The notes beneath the pieces were generated by a model. The model was not told the origin of the DNA. It was given only the letters and a program-made list of their open reading frames with translations, and searched no databases. The translations under genes and the position numbers were made by a program. 64,000 bases of DNA from an uncultured Verrucomicrobiae bacterium (lineage in GTDB: Bacteria > Verrucomicrobiota > Verrucomicrobiia > Limisphaerales > J093), in NCBI GenBank assembly GCA_937946835.1, contig CALFAV010000005.1:53234-117233 (forward strand), written 5' to 3'. The number at the start of each line of letters is the position of its first letter. Within the stretch, counting starts at the first letter, position 1. Positions 9,317 to 18,780 of the stretch are shown here, piece after piece.

Positions 9317-10435
9317 TCAGCGCCCGCCGAAACGCGCCGGGTCCACCGCCCGCAGGATGCGCTCCACATCCACGTGCCGGGCGATGAGGTCCCGGATGAG
9401 TTCGATCTTGGCCACGTCGGAGGGCCGGGTTTTGACGGTGAGATCGTGGACGCGCGAGGCCACGCGGTAGCTTTCCTGGTCCACGGCCAGCACGGGGAAG
9501 GGCAGGGCCTGCACCACGCGCATGACGCTGGGCGAGGGGCGCTGGCCTCCGGTGAGCAGGATGCCCGCCAGGCCGTCGTGCGCCTGGTCGTAGAGGGTGG
9601 TGGCCGCGGCGAGCACGATGTCCTCGCGGTCGCCCGGGGTGATGACCAGGACACCCTTTTTGAAGTAGGCGAGGGCGTGGCGCACGCTCATGGCGCCGAC
9701 CACGACCTCTTCGACCAGGTTTTGGTACTGGGTGCTGGCGTTGAGCGGCTCGGCGCGCAATTCCTCGCGGATGACCTCGAGGGTGGGGCTGGAGAGGATG
9801 GGTTGGAGGGGCAACACGCCCAGCAGTTCGAGGCCCTGGCGCCGGAGGCCCTTGCGGGCAAACTCGTGGATGAACTCGAGTTTTTCGGGCAGGACCTTGT
9901 TGAGGATGACGCCGATGACCTCGACGCCTTCCTTTTCGAAGAGGGCGTGGTTGACGCAGACTTCGTCAATGGGCTTGCCGATGCCGCCCTGGGAGACGAT
10001 CACCACCTTCGCACCCAGCAGCTTGGCCACGCGGGCGTTGGACAGGTCGAACACCGAGCCCACCCCGGCATGGCCCGAACCCTCGCACAGGACGAATTCC
10101 TTTTCCCAGGCCACGCGGTCGAAGGCCTCGATGATGCGCCGGACCAGCACCTCGTAGTTGGACTTTTGGAGGTACTTGCGGGTGAAGTCCGGGTCCACCG
10201 CGATCGGGCTCATGTCCACCAGCGGGCAGCGCAGTTGGTACACCCGGTCCATGAGGATGATGTCCTCGTCAATTTTCTGGGTCTCGATCTCGACGAAGCG
10301 CTGGCCGACCGGCTTGATGTAGCCGATGCGCGGGTAGTGGCGCTGCAGGGCGCTGGCCAGGCCGAGGGAGATGGTGGTTTTGCCCTCGTTCTGGCGGGTG
10401 GCGGCGATGAAGACGCGGGGGGTGGTGGTGTTCAT
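9317..10435 (-). CDS. BioD-like P-loop ATPase with DRTGG domain (detached N-terminal half of Pta)
   Basis: 372 residues. The N-terminal P-loop is FIAATRQNEGKTTIS (about residues 8-22). A dethiobiotin-synthetase/CobQ-like fold follows, with LCEGSGHAGVGSVFDLSNA, then a DRTGG domain (LEVIREELRAEPL to about residue 320). In E. coli these domains form the regulatory N-terminus of the long phosphotransacetylase; here they are a separate protein. The ATG overlaps the pta stop (TCAT at 10432-10435), so the two are co-translated and likely interact. It is probably a regulatory partner sensing metabolites or nucleotide; no catalytic role can be read from the sequence. Confidence 0.85.
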   Translation of the reverse strand: MNTTTPRVFIAATRQNEGKTTISLGLASALQRHYPRIGYIKPVGQRFVEIETQKIDEDIILMDRVYQLRCPLVDMSPIAVDPDFTRKYLQKSNYEVLVRRIIEAFDRVAWEKEFVLCEGSGHAGVGSVFDLSNARVAKLLGAKVVIVSQGGIGKPIDEVCVNHALFEKEGVEVIGVILNKVLPEKLEFIHEFARKGLRRQGLELLGVLPLQPILSSPTLEVIREELRAEPLNASTQYQNLVEEVVVGAMSVRHALAYFKKGVLVITPGDREDIVLAAATTLYDQAHDGLAGILLTGGQRPSPSVMRVVQALPFPVLAVDQESYRVASRVHDLTVKTRPSDVAKIELIRDLIARHVDVERILRAVDPARFGGR

Positions 10436-11502
10436 ACCTCGGCGCTGACCGGCTCGCCCGGCAGGCGGCGGCCCGCCCCGGGGTAGAGCAATTCGTAATC
10501 CACCGCCTGCACCCCCACAATGGCCGCCACGCCCAGGATGTCGTGGGCGTTTGAACCGCGCGACACGTCGGCCGCCGGGCGGTCCAGCCCCAGCAGAATC
10601 TGGCCGTAGGCGTTGGCCCGGGCGATGACGCGGACCATCTTGCTGGCAATGTTGCCGGAGTTCAGGTCGGGGAAGATCAGCACGTTGGCCCGGCCGGCCA
10701 CGCGGCTGTCCGGCACTTTGCGCGCCGCGATGTCCGGCACCAGGGCGGCGTCCAACTGCAACTCCCCGTCGAAATCCGCCTCCAGCCCGCGCTGCTCCGC
10801 CTTTTGGCGGGCCAGGGCGGTGGCGGCCTGCACCTTGCCAATCGAGGGGTGCGTGGCGCTGCCCTTGGTGGAAAAGGACAACATGGCCACGCGCGGGCGC
10901 ACGCCCAACAGGTGTCGGGCCAGGCGCGCGGTGGCCACGGCGATGTCGGCCAGTTGCTCGACCGTGGGGTCGGGAATCACGCCGCAGTCGGCCATGAACA
11001 GCACGCCGTCCTCGCCGAACTTCGAGTCCGGCAGCTCCATGATCATGCAACTGGAGGCCACGGCGGCCTGGGGGGCCAGTTGGATGATCTGGAACAGCGG
11101 CCGCAGCACACTGCCGGTAAACTCGTTGGTGCCCGAGACCAGCCCGTCGGCCCGGTGCATCGCGACCATCATCGCCCCGTAGTAGTTGGGCTTGGCCAGG
11201 GTCTGGCGGGCCTCGTGTTCCTGCACGCCCTTGCTCCGGCGCAAGAGCAGGAACCGGCGCACAAACAGGTCGAAGTCCTCGCTCTCGACCGGGTTGATGA
11301 TGCGAATGCCCTCCAGCGAGATGCCCAGCCGCTCGGCCATTTCCTTCACCTTGGGCCGCTCGCCCAGGAGGATGGGCACGCCCAGGTGCAGCGAATGAAA
11401 CTGGCGCGCGGCCTGCAACACCCGCGGCTCGGTGCCTTCCGGGAACACGATCCGTTTCGGGTGCCGCTGCAGCTTGTCCACCATGCCGGCAATGAAACGC
11501 AT
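10432..11502 (-). CDS. pta: Phosphate acetyltransferase, short form
   Basis: 356 residues, the length of the catalytic PTA_PTB domain alone. It shows KRIVFPEGTEPRVLQAA near the N-terminus, SGTNEFTGSVLRP mid-protein and FPDLNSGNIASKMV near the C-terminus, all typical of Pta. It interconverts acetyl-CoA plus phosphate with acetyl phosphate plus CoA. I chose the ATG at 11502 because residues before it are not conserved in type. No ackA is in the window. The stop overlaps the start of the BioD-like/DRTGG gene, which supplies the domains missing from this short form. A 104-base gap separates it from prmA upstream. Confidence 0.9.
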   Translation of the reverse strand: MRFIAGMVDKLQRHPKRIVFPEGTEPRVLQAARQFHSLHLGVPILLGERPKVKEMAERLGISLEGIRIINPVESEDFDLFVRRFLLLRRSKGVQEHEARQTLAKPNYYGAMMVAMHRADGLVSGTNEFTGSVLRPLFQIIQLAPQAAVASSCMIMELPDSKFGEDGVLFMADCGVIPDPTVEQLADIAVATARLARHLLGVRPRVAMLSFSTKGSATHPSIGKVQAATALARQKAEQRGLEADFDGELQLDAALVPDIAARKVPDSRVAGRANVLIFPDLNSGNIASKMVRVIARANAYGQILLGLDRPAADVSRGSNAHDILGVAAIVGVQAVDYELLYPGAGRRLPGEPVSAEV

Positions 11503-11606
11503 GAGCGGGGAGGGTACCGGCCGGTCGCCGGACTGCAACGGCGCAAAAACCACCGCCCGCCGCCGCGCCGGCGGCCCCGGCCGGCCGGGACCGCGCCCCG
11601 CCGCCC

Positions 11607-12536
11607 CTAAGCGGAATGACGGCAAAACACCCCCGAACGCCACTCACCCACCGTGCGGGCGCGCACCACCCGCCAGCCCGCTGTCGCGTAGGCCGCCCGC
11701 ACCTGCGGGAATTCCTCGGCCAGAATCCCCGCCAGCACCAGCGCTCCGTCCGGGGCCACCCGCGCGGTGATCCGTTTGCGTTCGGCCAGGAGCAGATCGG
11801 CCAGGAGATTGGCGCAGACCACGTCGAAGTGTCGGCCGGCCTGGAGCGACAGCCGCCGCAGGTCCCGGCGCGCAAAGCGAATGCGGGGGGCGACCCCGTT
11901 GAGCGCCGCGTTGGTGCGGGCGGAGCGGACCGCCTCGCCATCGCAGTCGAACGCCTCGATCGGGCTGTAACCCAGCTTCGCCGCGGCAATGGCCAACAGC
12001 CCCGACCCGGTGCCGATGTCCAGCAGTGATCGGGGCGGTGCCCCCGCGCCGGCGGGCGCCAGCCGCACGATCTGCTCCAGGCAAAAGGCCGTGGTGGGAT
12101 GATGCCCGGTGCCGAAGCTCAGTCCCGGGTCCAGGCGCACGGTTACCTGGTTGGTGCCCGGCACCCGGCGGCTCCAAGTGGGCAGCACCAGCAAGCGGCG
12201 CGCGATCGCCAACGGCTTGAAATGCCGTCGCCAGGCCTCGGCCCAGTTGCGCCGCGGCAGGCGCGTCAGCCGCACCGGGCACCGGCCCGGCACGAGGCCC
12301 CGGGCTCGAAGCGCGGCCAGCGCCCGCTCCAGTCGCGCACGAGGCGGGGCGGTGAAGGCCCGCTCGGGCGGGAGGAACACGCTGGCTTCGGTCAACAACG
12401 TGTCCTCGTTCGTGTATAACGCGGGGGCCTGGCCAAAGAACCGTTCGAGCAGCGCGGCGACCGGGTCCTCGGCCTCAACGGGCACGGTGACCGTGACCTT
12501 GAGCAGGTCACCCGGCTTCAGGCGGGGGATTGCCAC
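11607..12536 (-). CDS. prmA: Ribosomal protein L11 methyltransferase PrmA
   Basis: 309 residues from a GTG at 12536, inside the end of the phosphatase gene (19-base overlap). The order is PrmA-like: an N-terminal ferredoxin-like substrate domain, the linker LDPGLSFGTGHHPTTAFCL, SAM motif I LLDIGTGSGLLAIAAAKLG and the NLLADLL motif (CANLLADLLL). It trimethylates amino groups of ribosomal protein L11. Its place between a histidine phosphatase and pta looks like operon packing rather than pathway logic. Confidence 0.9.
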   Translation of the reverse strand: MAIPRLKPGDLLKVTVTVPVEAEDPVAALLERFFGQAPALYTNEDTLLTEASVFLPPERAFTAPPRARLERALAALRARGLVPGRCPVRLTRLPRRNWAEAWRRHFKPLAIARRLLVLPTWSRRVPGTNQVTVRLDPGLSFGTGHHPTTAFCLEQIVRLAPAGAGAPPRSLLDIGTGSGLLAIAAAKLGYSPIEAFDCDGEAVRSARTNAALNGVAPRIRFARRDLRRLSLQAGRHFDVVCANLLADLLLAERKRITARVAPDGALVLAGILAEEFPQVRAAYATAGWRVVRARTVGEWRSGVFCRHSA

Positions 12537-13144
12537 GGGGTGAAGTTGAGCAACCGCACCTCCGGCCGGCCGGGGCGGTGGGCCACGATGGTGAGGCTGG
12601 CGTAGTCCACCTCGAAGTGGGCCATTTTCGACAACGGCAACTCGAGCAGATGGGCCAGGGCCATGCGGATGACGCCGCCGTGACAGACCACCGCGATGTT
12701 CCGGCCCGGATGCCGGCTGAGCATCGTGTCCAGGGCCGTGGCCACGCGTTGCCGGTAGGCAGGAAGGGGTTCCGCCCCCGGGATGCCCCCGGTCTCCAGT
12801 TCGTGCAGCCAGTTGTAGGGGCTTTTGCCAAACCGCTCCCGAACCTCCGCCCAGGTGAACCCGGTCCAGGCGCCGAAGTCCACCTCGCGCAACGCGTCGA
12901 GGAAGACCGGTTGGTAGCCGTTGCGGGCCAGCAGGGGCGCCAGCGTGCGCCGCACCCGCTTCATCGGGCTGGCATAGAGGGCGTCGAAGTGCGTGGGCTG
13001 CAGCCAGGCGGCCAGGGTTTCGGCCTGTTGCTCGCCGCGCGGGGAAAGATCCACGTCCAGGCGACCGCCGAAGACCTGGTGGTAGCGGGCTTCGACCTCG
13101 GCGTGGCGGATCAGGTACAGGCGCGTGGGGACGGGACGGTTCAT
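12518..13144 (-). CDS. Histidine phosphatase family protein (phosphoglycerate-mutase/CobC-like)
   Basis: 208 residues. The phospho-acceptor motif LIRHAE has His14, and the second catalytic histidine is in VVCHGGVIR. PMKRVRRT and the acidic REVDFGAWTG also fit the branch of small broad-specificity phosphatases that includes CobC and GpmB. The substrate cannot be read from sequence. The ATG overlaps the rph stop (13141-13144), and the end overlaps prmA. Confidence 0.85.
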   Translation of the reverse strand: MNRPVPTRLYLIRHAEVEARYHQVFGGRLDVDLSPRGEQQAETLAAWLQPTHFDALYASPMKRVRRTLAPLLARNGYQPVFLDALREVDFGAWTGFTWAEVRERFGKSPYNWLHELETGGIPGAEPLPAYRQRVATALDTMLSRHPGRNIAVVCHGGVIRMALAHLLELPLSKMAHFEVDYASLTIVAHRPGRPEVRLLNFTPWQSPA

Positions 13145-13941
13145 GGGGCAAGGGGGCTTTCCGGCGCCAGCGCGGCGGTCTGGGCGGCCAGCAGTTGGTT
13201 AATGCCCCGCCGGCCCAGCGCCAGCAGCTCGGCGAGCTGCGCGTCGGTGAACGTGCCCTTTTCCCCGGTACCCTGCACCTCGACGAACGCGCCCTGGGCG
13301 GTCATCACCAGGTTCAGGTCCACCTCGGCGCCGGCGTCCTCGGCGTAGTTGAGGTCCAGCACGGGGCGGCCGCCCACCAGGCCCACGCTCACGGCGGCCA
13401 CGGCGGTTTGGAGCGGGTCCTCGGCCAGCCGGCCCGCGGCGCGGAGCCGGCGCACGGCCAGTGCCAGGGCGACGTAGGCGCCGGTGATTGCGGCGGTGCG
13501 CGTGCCGCCGTCGGCCTGGAGCACGTCGCAATCCACCCAGAGCGTGCGCGGCCCCAGCTTTTGCAGGTCCACCGCGGCGCGCATTGCCCGGCCGATGAGC
13601 CGCTGGATTTCCTGGGCGCGGCCGTCAAGCCGACCCTTGGAAATGTCGCGTGCTTTGCGCTCGGGGGTCGAATAGGGGAGCATCGAGTACTCGGCGGTGA
13701 CCCAGCCGCCGGGGACGTTTTGCTCCTTCATCCAGCGGGGGACGGTTTCCTCGACGGTGACGGCGCAGATGACCCGGGTGTTGCCCCAGCCGATCAGAGT
13801 CGAGCCGGCGGCGTGCGGGGCGATGCCGTTGTCAAAGCGCACGGGGCGCAATTGGTCCGCCGCCCGGCCGTCGGGCCGGGCCGCGGCTTCCGCGGGTGGG
13901 GTGAGGGGCGGCGCGGTGGTGGTGTCCTGGTTGATTGCCAC
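13141..13941 (-). CDS. rph: Ribonuclease PH
   Basis: 266 residues, slightly longer than usual because of a 20-residue Pro/Ala-rich N-terminal extension before RPDGRAADQLRPV. Family signatures seen are GNTRVICAVTVEE, the ERKARDISKGRLDGRAQEIQ segment (phosphate and tRNA-contacting arginines), DCDVLQADGGTRTAAITGA and LDLNYAEDAGAEVDLN. It trims tRNA 3' ends phosphorolytically, releasing nucleoside diphosphates. It starts only 9 bases after the nuoN stop, so it is likely transcribed with the respiratory operon. Confidence 0.95.
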   Translation of the reverse strand: MAINQDTTTAPPLTPPAEAAARPDGRAADQLRPVRFDNGIAPHAAGSTLIGWGNTRVICAVTVEETVPRWMKEQNVPGGWVTAEYSMLPYSTPERKARDISKGRLDGRAQEIQRLIGRAMRAAVDLQKLGPRTLWVDCDVLQADGGTRTAAITGAYVALALAVRRLRAAGRLAEDPLQTAVAAVSVGLVGGRPVLDLNYAEDAGAEVDLNLVMTAQGAFVEVQGTGEKGTFTDAQLAELLALGRRGINQLLAAQTAALAPESPLAP

Positions 13942-13950
13942 GCCGGCAGG

Positions 13951-15447
13951 CTAGGGGGCGCGTGCGGCCGGCGCAAGCGGCTGGCTGCCCGTCCCGACAA
14001 ACCCCGGCGACCCGGCGGCTGAAATGGGCGCAGTGCCGACCCAGGCCAACGAGCCGGAGACGGTCTGGATGAAGCGCCCCGGCACCACGCCCAGGGCCAG
14101 GATGGCGGTGAGCAGCGTCAGGCACAACAGGCGGGCGGAACCGGACAGGCGCAGCGGGGGGGCCGCGGGATCGGGCGCGTCGCGGAAAAACGCCTCCCGA
14201 AACAGGGCCAGGTAGTAGTAGATCGCGATGGCGGCGTTTATCAGGGTGAGGATGACCAGCGCATGGTGCCCGCGCTGCCACGCCGCGGTGAGGAGCGCCA
14301 GTTTCCCCATGAACCCGGCAAACGGCGGCAGCCCCGCCAGGCCGAAGACCCCCACGCCCAGCGTCACGGCCAGCAGGGGTGAGCGCCGGTGCAGCCCGGC
14401 CAGGTCGCCCAGGGTGAGGTTGGCGCCGTGCGGGGCCAGGAGACTGAACACCGCAAAGCAGGCCAGCGCCATGAACAGGTAGGCCACCATGTAATAGAGC
14501 GCCGCGGTGTACCCGGCCTGATTCAACGCCACGAACCCGACCAGCGCGTACCCGGCGTGGGCGATGCCGGAAAAGCCCAGCAGCCGTTTCAGGTCGGTCT
14601 GGGCCAGCGCAATCAGGTTGCCGTAAAACATCGAGCCCAGCGCCAGGGCGGTGAACAGGCCCGGTAACAGGCGCTGCTCCGGGGCCGCCAGCGCGGCGAA
14701 GCGGACGAACACCGCCACCGCGCCCAGCTTGGGCAGCGAGGCCACAAACCCGGTGGTCTCGTTCGACGCACCCTGGTACACGTCCGGCGTCCAGAAGTGG
14801 AACGGGAAGATGGCCAGTTTGTAGAACAGCCCGCAGAAGGTCAGGACCAGGCCCACCCCGGCGGCCGCGGAGACGTCGCCCCGCAGTCGCGCGATCATCT
14901 CGGGCAGCGCCGTGGTCCCGGTCAGGCCGAACAGGTAGCTCAGGCCGAAAAACATCAGCCCGTTGGCGGTCACGCCAAACAGCAGGTACTTGATGGCGGA
15001 CTCCATCTGGATGCGCTGGCCCGCGCGCTCCCGGCGCATCGCCACCAGGAAGTACAGCGGCAGCGAGGCCAGCTCGAGCGCCACCACCAGCGTCAGCACG
15101 TCCACACAACTCACCAGCATCACCAGCCCCGACACGCTCAGCGCGAGGAACAGGTGATACTCGGGCCGCACTTCGACGGGGATGTCGGGCAGTTCGCCGC
15201 TTTGCAACACCACCAGCAGGTACCCGAGAGTCAGGACCAGTTTCAGCCACTGGGAAAAGCCGTCCACCTGGTACGCTCCGTCAAACAGCACCCCCCGGCT
15301 TGGCAGCGCGGCGGCCGCCGCCAGGAGAGCGGCCACGCCCAGACCCAGCGCCAGGTGCCGCGCGGTGTGCGCCCGCCCCTCACCCAGGCTCACCACAAAC
15401 AACGCCAGCGCGCCCAGGAGCAAAACCAGTTCGGGGAGGAAGGCCAT
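13951..15447 (-). CDS. nuoN: NADH-quinone oxidoreductase subunit N
   Basis: 498 residues, a polytopic antiporter-like subunit with about 14 membrane helices. Typical segments are VALELASLPLYFLVAM (the helix-5 glutamate), ESAIKYLLFGVTANGLMFFG, YKLAIFPFHFWTPDVYQG (helix-7/8 lysine and broken helix) and QTDLKRLLGFSGIAHAGYAL. I chose the ATG at 15447; the longer frame upstream is not hydrophobic. It translocates protons in the membrane arm of complex I and is the last nuo gene of the cluster. Confidence 0.95.
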   Translation of the reverse strand: MAFLPELVLLLGALALFVVSLGEGRAHTARHLALGLGVAALLAAAAALPSRGVLFDGAYQVDGFSQWLKLVLTLGYLLVVLQSGELPDIPVEVRPEYHLFLALSVSGLVMLVSCVDVLTLVVALELASLPLYFLVAMRRERAGQRIQMESAIKYLLFGVTANGLMFFGLSYLFGLTGTTALPEMIARLRGDVSAAAGVGLVLTFCGLFYKLAIFPFHFWTPDVYQGASNETTGFVASLPKLGAVAVFVRFAALAAPEQRLLPGLFTALALGSMFYGNLIALAQTDLKRLLGFSGIAHAGYALVGFVALNQAGYTAALYYMVAYLFMALACFAVFSLLAPHGANLTLGDLAGLHRRSPLLAVTLGVGVFGLAGLPPFAGFMGKLALLTAAWQRGHHALVILTLINAAIAIYYYLALFREAFFRDAPDPAAPPLRLSGSARLLCLTLLTAILALGVVPGRFIQTVSGSLAWVGTAPISAAGSPGFVGTGSQPLAPAARAP

Positions 15448-15466
15448 GTCAGATCGGGTTTGGCGT

Positions 15467-16972
15467 TCACGGAGCCGCCGCCAGCGGCGGTGCCCCGGCG
15501 GCGGTCTGTTCCAACAGGTGTCCCACGCTGGCGGCAAAGAGCCGCACCAGCGGCCCGGGCTGGAGGCCAATCCAGAACACCAGCCCCAGCAACGGCGCCA
15601 GAGTCAGCACCTCGCGCAGGTTCAGGTCGCCCACCCCGGTGTGGTCCGGATTTTGCGGGCCGCCGTAGGCGACGCGTTGGAGCATTCGCAGCATGTAGGC
15701 GGCGGCCAACACCACCCCTGGCACCGCGGCCAGCGCCACTGGTAGCGAAAACTGGAACGCCCCGGCCAGGGCGAGGAATTCGCCGATGAAGCTGTTCGTG
15801 CCCGGAAAGGCCATCGAGGACAGCGCAAACACCCCGAAGAACCCGGCAAACACCGGCACCTGCCGGCCCACCCCGGCGGCGGCGGCCAGTTCGCGCGTGT
15901 GCAACCGCTCGTACAGCAGCCCCACGCAGATGAACAACGCCCCGGTGGTGATGCCGTGGTTGATCATTTGCAGTACGGCGCCCTCGATTCCCGCCCGGGT
16001 GAGGGTGAAGATGCCCAGGGTGGCAAAGCCCATGTGCCCCACGCTCGAGTAGGCCACCAGTTTCTTGAGGTCGCTCTGGGCCAGCGCGGTCAGCCCGCCA
16101 TAAACAATGGCCGCCACCGACAACCAGCACAGGTGCGGCGCCAGCAGCCGGGTGGCATCCGGGGTGATCGGCAGCGACAGCCGCAAAAACCCGTACGTGC
16201 CCATCTTCAACAACACACTGGCCAGGATCACGCTCCCCGCCGTGGGCGCCTCGACGTGCGCCGCCGGCAACCAGGTGTGAAACGGCACCATCGGCACCTT
16301 GATGGCGAATGACAGGAAGAACGCCAGGAACACCCACACCTGAAAGGCCAGCGGCAGCTCCCGTCCCATCAACGCCCGCAGGTCCCACGTGCCCGCCTGC
16401 CGGTACAGCGCGATGATGGCCGCCAGCAGGAACACCGAGCCGGCCATGGTGTAGATGAAGAACTTCAGCGCGGCATATACCTTGCGCGGCCCGCCCCACA
16501 CGCCGATGAGCAGCGCCATCGGGATGAGCATCGCCTCCCAGAACAGGAAAAAGAGCACGAAATCCAGGGCGCAAAACACCCCCACCATCGCCGTCTCCAT
16601 CACCAGCAGGCCGATCATGAACTCCCGCACCCGTGTGGTGATGTACCGCCAGGAGGCCAGCACGCACAGCGGCAGGATGCCCACCGTCAGCAACACCAGC
16701 ACCAGGCTCAGGCCGTCCACGCCCAGCGTGTAACGCAGCCCCAGCGGCGGAATCCACGGGCGATCCTCGACAAACTGAAAAGCCGGCGTGCCCGGGTCGA
16801 ACCCCACCAGCACCGGCACGGCCGCCGCGGCCACGGCCAGCGTGGCGGCCAGCGTCCACCACCGCACCGCCCGCTCACGGCGCAACACCGCCACCACGAC
16901 CGCTGCCGCCAGCGGGCTGAAGATCAGCACGCTCAACCAGGGAAACGAAGCGGGCAAACCGGGGGGACTCAT
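15467..16972 (-). CDS. nuoM: NADH-quinone oxidoreductase subunit M
   Basis: 501 residues with the NuoM pattern. FLFFLFWEAMLIPMALLIGVWG carries the helix-5 glutamate, FLSFAIKVPMVPFHTWLPAAHVEAP contains the conserved lysine and HTWLPxAH, and SDLKKLVAYSSVGHMGF follows. It is a proton-pumping antiporter-like subunit of the complex I membrane arm. The start overlaps the upstream 603-residue antiporter subunit (16969-16972), and nuoN begins 19 bases after its stop. Confidence 0.95.
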   Translation of the reverse strand: MSPPGLPASFPWLSVLIFSPLAAAVVVAVLRRERAVRWWTLAATLAVAAAAVPVLVGFDPGTPAFQFVEDRPWIPPLGLRYTLGVDGLSLVLVLLTVGILPLCVLASWRYITTRVREFMIGLLVMETAMVGVFCALDFVLFFLFWEAMLIPMALLIGVWGGPRKVYAALKFFIYTMAGSVFLLAAIIALYRQAGTWDLRALMGRELPLAFQVWVFLAFFLSFAIKVPMVPFHTWLPAAHVEAPTAGSVILASVLLKMGTYGFLRLSLPITPDATRLLAPHLCWLSVAAIVYGGLTALAQSDLKKLVAYSSVGHMGFATLGIFTLTRAGIEGAVLQMINHGITTGALFICVGLLYERLHTRELAAAAGVGRQVPVFAGFFGVFALSSMAFPGTNSFIGEFLALAGAFQFSLPVALAAVPGVVLAAAYMLRMLQRVAYGGPQNPDHTGVGDLNLREVLTLAPLLGLVFWIGLQPGPLVRLFAASVGHLLEQTAAGAPPLAAAP

Positions 16973-18780
16973 GGCAGGAACACGCGGACCAAAACCACCC
17001 CCAGCAGCGCCACCACCGTGACCCCGAGCGCCAGCAGCAGGCTTTCCTGCACCGGGCCGCGCTGCAGGGCCCGCAGTCGTTCGCCGCCCGCGCGCACGGC
17101 CGCCGCCAGGCCGTCCACCGCGCCGTCAATGACGCGCTGGTCAAACCACCCGGCGGCCCGGGCCCGCCGCATCAGGCCCTCCAGACCCACCCGCCGGTAC
17201 AACTCGCCCCACCAGGCGTCCAGCGCGTTCACCGGGCCCCGGGCCAGCCGTAGAAAGGCGCGGCCGCCCATCCGGTAAAACCAGTCGGTGTCCAGGCTGA
17301 TGGTCGGCTCGGGGGTGAGCTTCTTCAGGAACACGTAGAAGCCCAGCGCGGTGAACAGCAGCACCTGGAGCGTCTCGGCCACATGGTAGCTGGTGTACGG
17401 CTGGTAGGTCACCGGCTGGTACGGCAACATCGCGTACAGGTAGGGCGTGTAACAGCCGATGAACACGCACAAGATCGCGGTCAGCAGCATCGCCAGGTTC
17501 ATGTTCCAACCCGGATCGCGCGCGCGCTCCCAGACCGCCGGTGCGCAGTGATTTTCCCCGAACCAGATGAAGTACGGCACCTTCAGGCCGGTGTGCAGGA
17601 ACGTGCCCGCCGAGGCCAGCATCAGGCCGAAGCCCGCCCAGAGCCGGTGGTCCTCGAAGCTCGCCGCCACGATCATGGACTTGCTGATGAAGCCGCTGAA
17701 CAGGGGGAAGGCCGAGATGGAAAGCCCGCCGATGAGCGTGAACAGAAACGTCCAGGGCATCTTCGGATACAACCCGCCCAGGCGGGTGAAGCGGCTCTCG
17801 CCGGTCATGTGCAACACCGCGCCGGTACCCATGAACAGCAGGCCCTTGTACAGGATGTGGGCGAAGGCGTGGGCGCAGGCGCCGTTCAGGGCCAGTTGTC
17901 CCACCGGCGTGTCCGGGTCCGCGAGTCCCACGCCGGCCACCATGTAACCGACCTGGCTGACGATGTGGTAGGCCAGCAGCCGGCGGCTGTCGTTTTCCAG
18001 GACGGCATACACCACCCCGTACACGGCCATGATCACCCCCAGCGGCACCAGCAGGTCCAGCCCCGGCAGCCCCCGTGCCAGCGCGTACACGGCGGTCTTG
18101 GTGGTGAACGCGCACAGGAAGACCGAGCCGTTGAACGTCGCCTCGCCGTAGGCGTCCGGCAGCCAGGCGTGCAACGGCGGCACCGCGGCGTTGAGAATGA
18201 ACCCGAGCATCACCAGGTACGTCGCCGCCGTGGGCGCGTTCACGTCCAGCGCGACAAACGCCAGGTCCCGCGTGGCGTGGTACTGCAGGACAATCCCGGC
18301 CAGCAACGCCACCCCGCCCGCCATGTGCACCAGCAGGTAGCGGTACCCGGCCCCCAGCGACTCCGGTCGCCCGCGGTACCAGATCAGGAACACCGACGAC
18401 AGCGCCATCAGTTCCCAAAACCCGAACAGCGTCAGCCAATCCCCCGCGTAAATGGCGCCCAGCGACCCGCCCACATACACCCACGCCGCCACGTGCTCGC
18501 CCACCCGCCGCACGTGCAGACCGTACAACGTGGCCAGCACCGCCATCAGGGTCATGATGTAGCCGAACACCAGGCTCAGCCGGTCCACCCGGCCGAAGGT
18601 CAGCGTCCAGTCCAGAAACCGCACCTCCCCGTACGTGCCCGGTTCCAGCCCGAGCGTGCGGACAAACGCCAGCACCGGCACCAGCAACAACCAGCCCCGG
18701 CGCGCGCGCGCCGGCACCAGCGGCAGCACGGCCGCCCCCGCCAGCATCACCAGCGCGGGATGGACCCAGAAGCTACTCAT
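16969..18780 (-). CDS. MrpD-type proton-conducting subunit in the NuoL position, with NuoL-like C-terminal extension
   Basis: 603 residues. The core reads as an antiporter subunit (LFGFWELMALSSVFLIWYRG, ILNAAVPPLHAWLPDAYGEA, NDSRRLLAYHIVSQVGYMVAG), closer in style to MrpD than to canonical NuoL. After about residue 460 comes DTDWFYRMGG, a long amphipathic region, and a final hydrophobic helix (SLLLALGVTVVALLGVVLV). This is the architecture of NuoL's lateral helix plus last membrane helix. It probably fills the NuoL site at the far end of the membrane arm. It follows the small YYDE protein with an 8-base overlap. Annotation pipelines often call such genes Na+/H+ antiporter subunit D. Confidence 0.82.
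   Translation of the reverse strand: MSSFWVHPALVMLAGAAVLPLVPARARRGWLLLVPVLAFVRTLGLEPGTYGEVRFLDWTLTFGRVDRLSLVFGYIMTLMAVLATLYGLHVRRVGEHVAAWVYVGGSLGAIYAGDWLTLFGFWELMALSSVFLIWYRGRPESLGAGYRYLLVHMAGGVALLAGIVLQYHATRDLAFVALDVNAPTAATYLVMLGFILNAAVPPLHAWLPDAYGEATFNGSVFLCAFTTKTAVYALARGLPGLDLLVPLGVIMAVYGVVYAVLENDSRRLLAYHIVSQVGYMVAGVGLADPDTPVGQLALNGACAHAFAHILYKGLLFMGTGAVLHMTGESRFTRLGGLYPKMPWTFLFTLIGGLSISAFPLFSGFISKSMIVAASFEDHRLWAGFGLMLASAGTFLHTGLKVPYFIWFGENHCAPAVWERARDPGWNMNLAMLLTAILCVFIGCYTPYLYAMLPYQPVTYQPYTSYHVAETLQVLLFTALGFYVFLKKLTPEPTISLDTDWFYRMGGRAFLRLARGPVNALDAWWGELYRRVGLEGLMRRARAAGWFDQRVIDGAVDGLAAAVRAGGERLRALQRGPVQESLLLALGVTVVALLGVVLVRVFLP

Noticed and set aside
9374..10486. 370-codon plus-strand frame rich in Glu, Asp and Gly
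   Set aside because: Exactly antisense to the BioD-like/DRTGG gene, whose motifs are clear.
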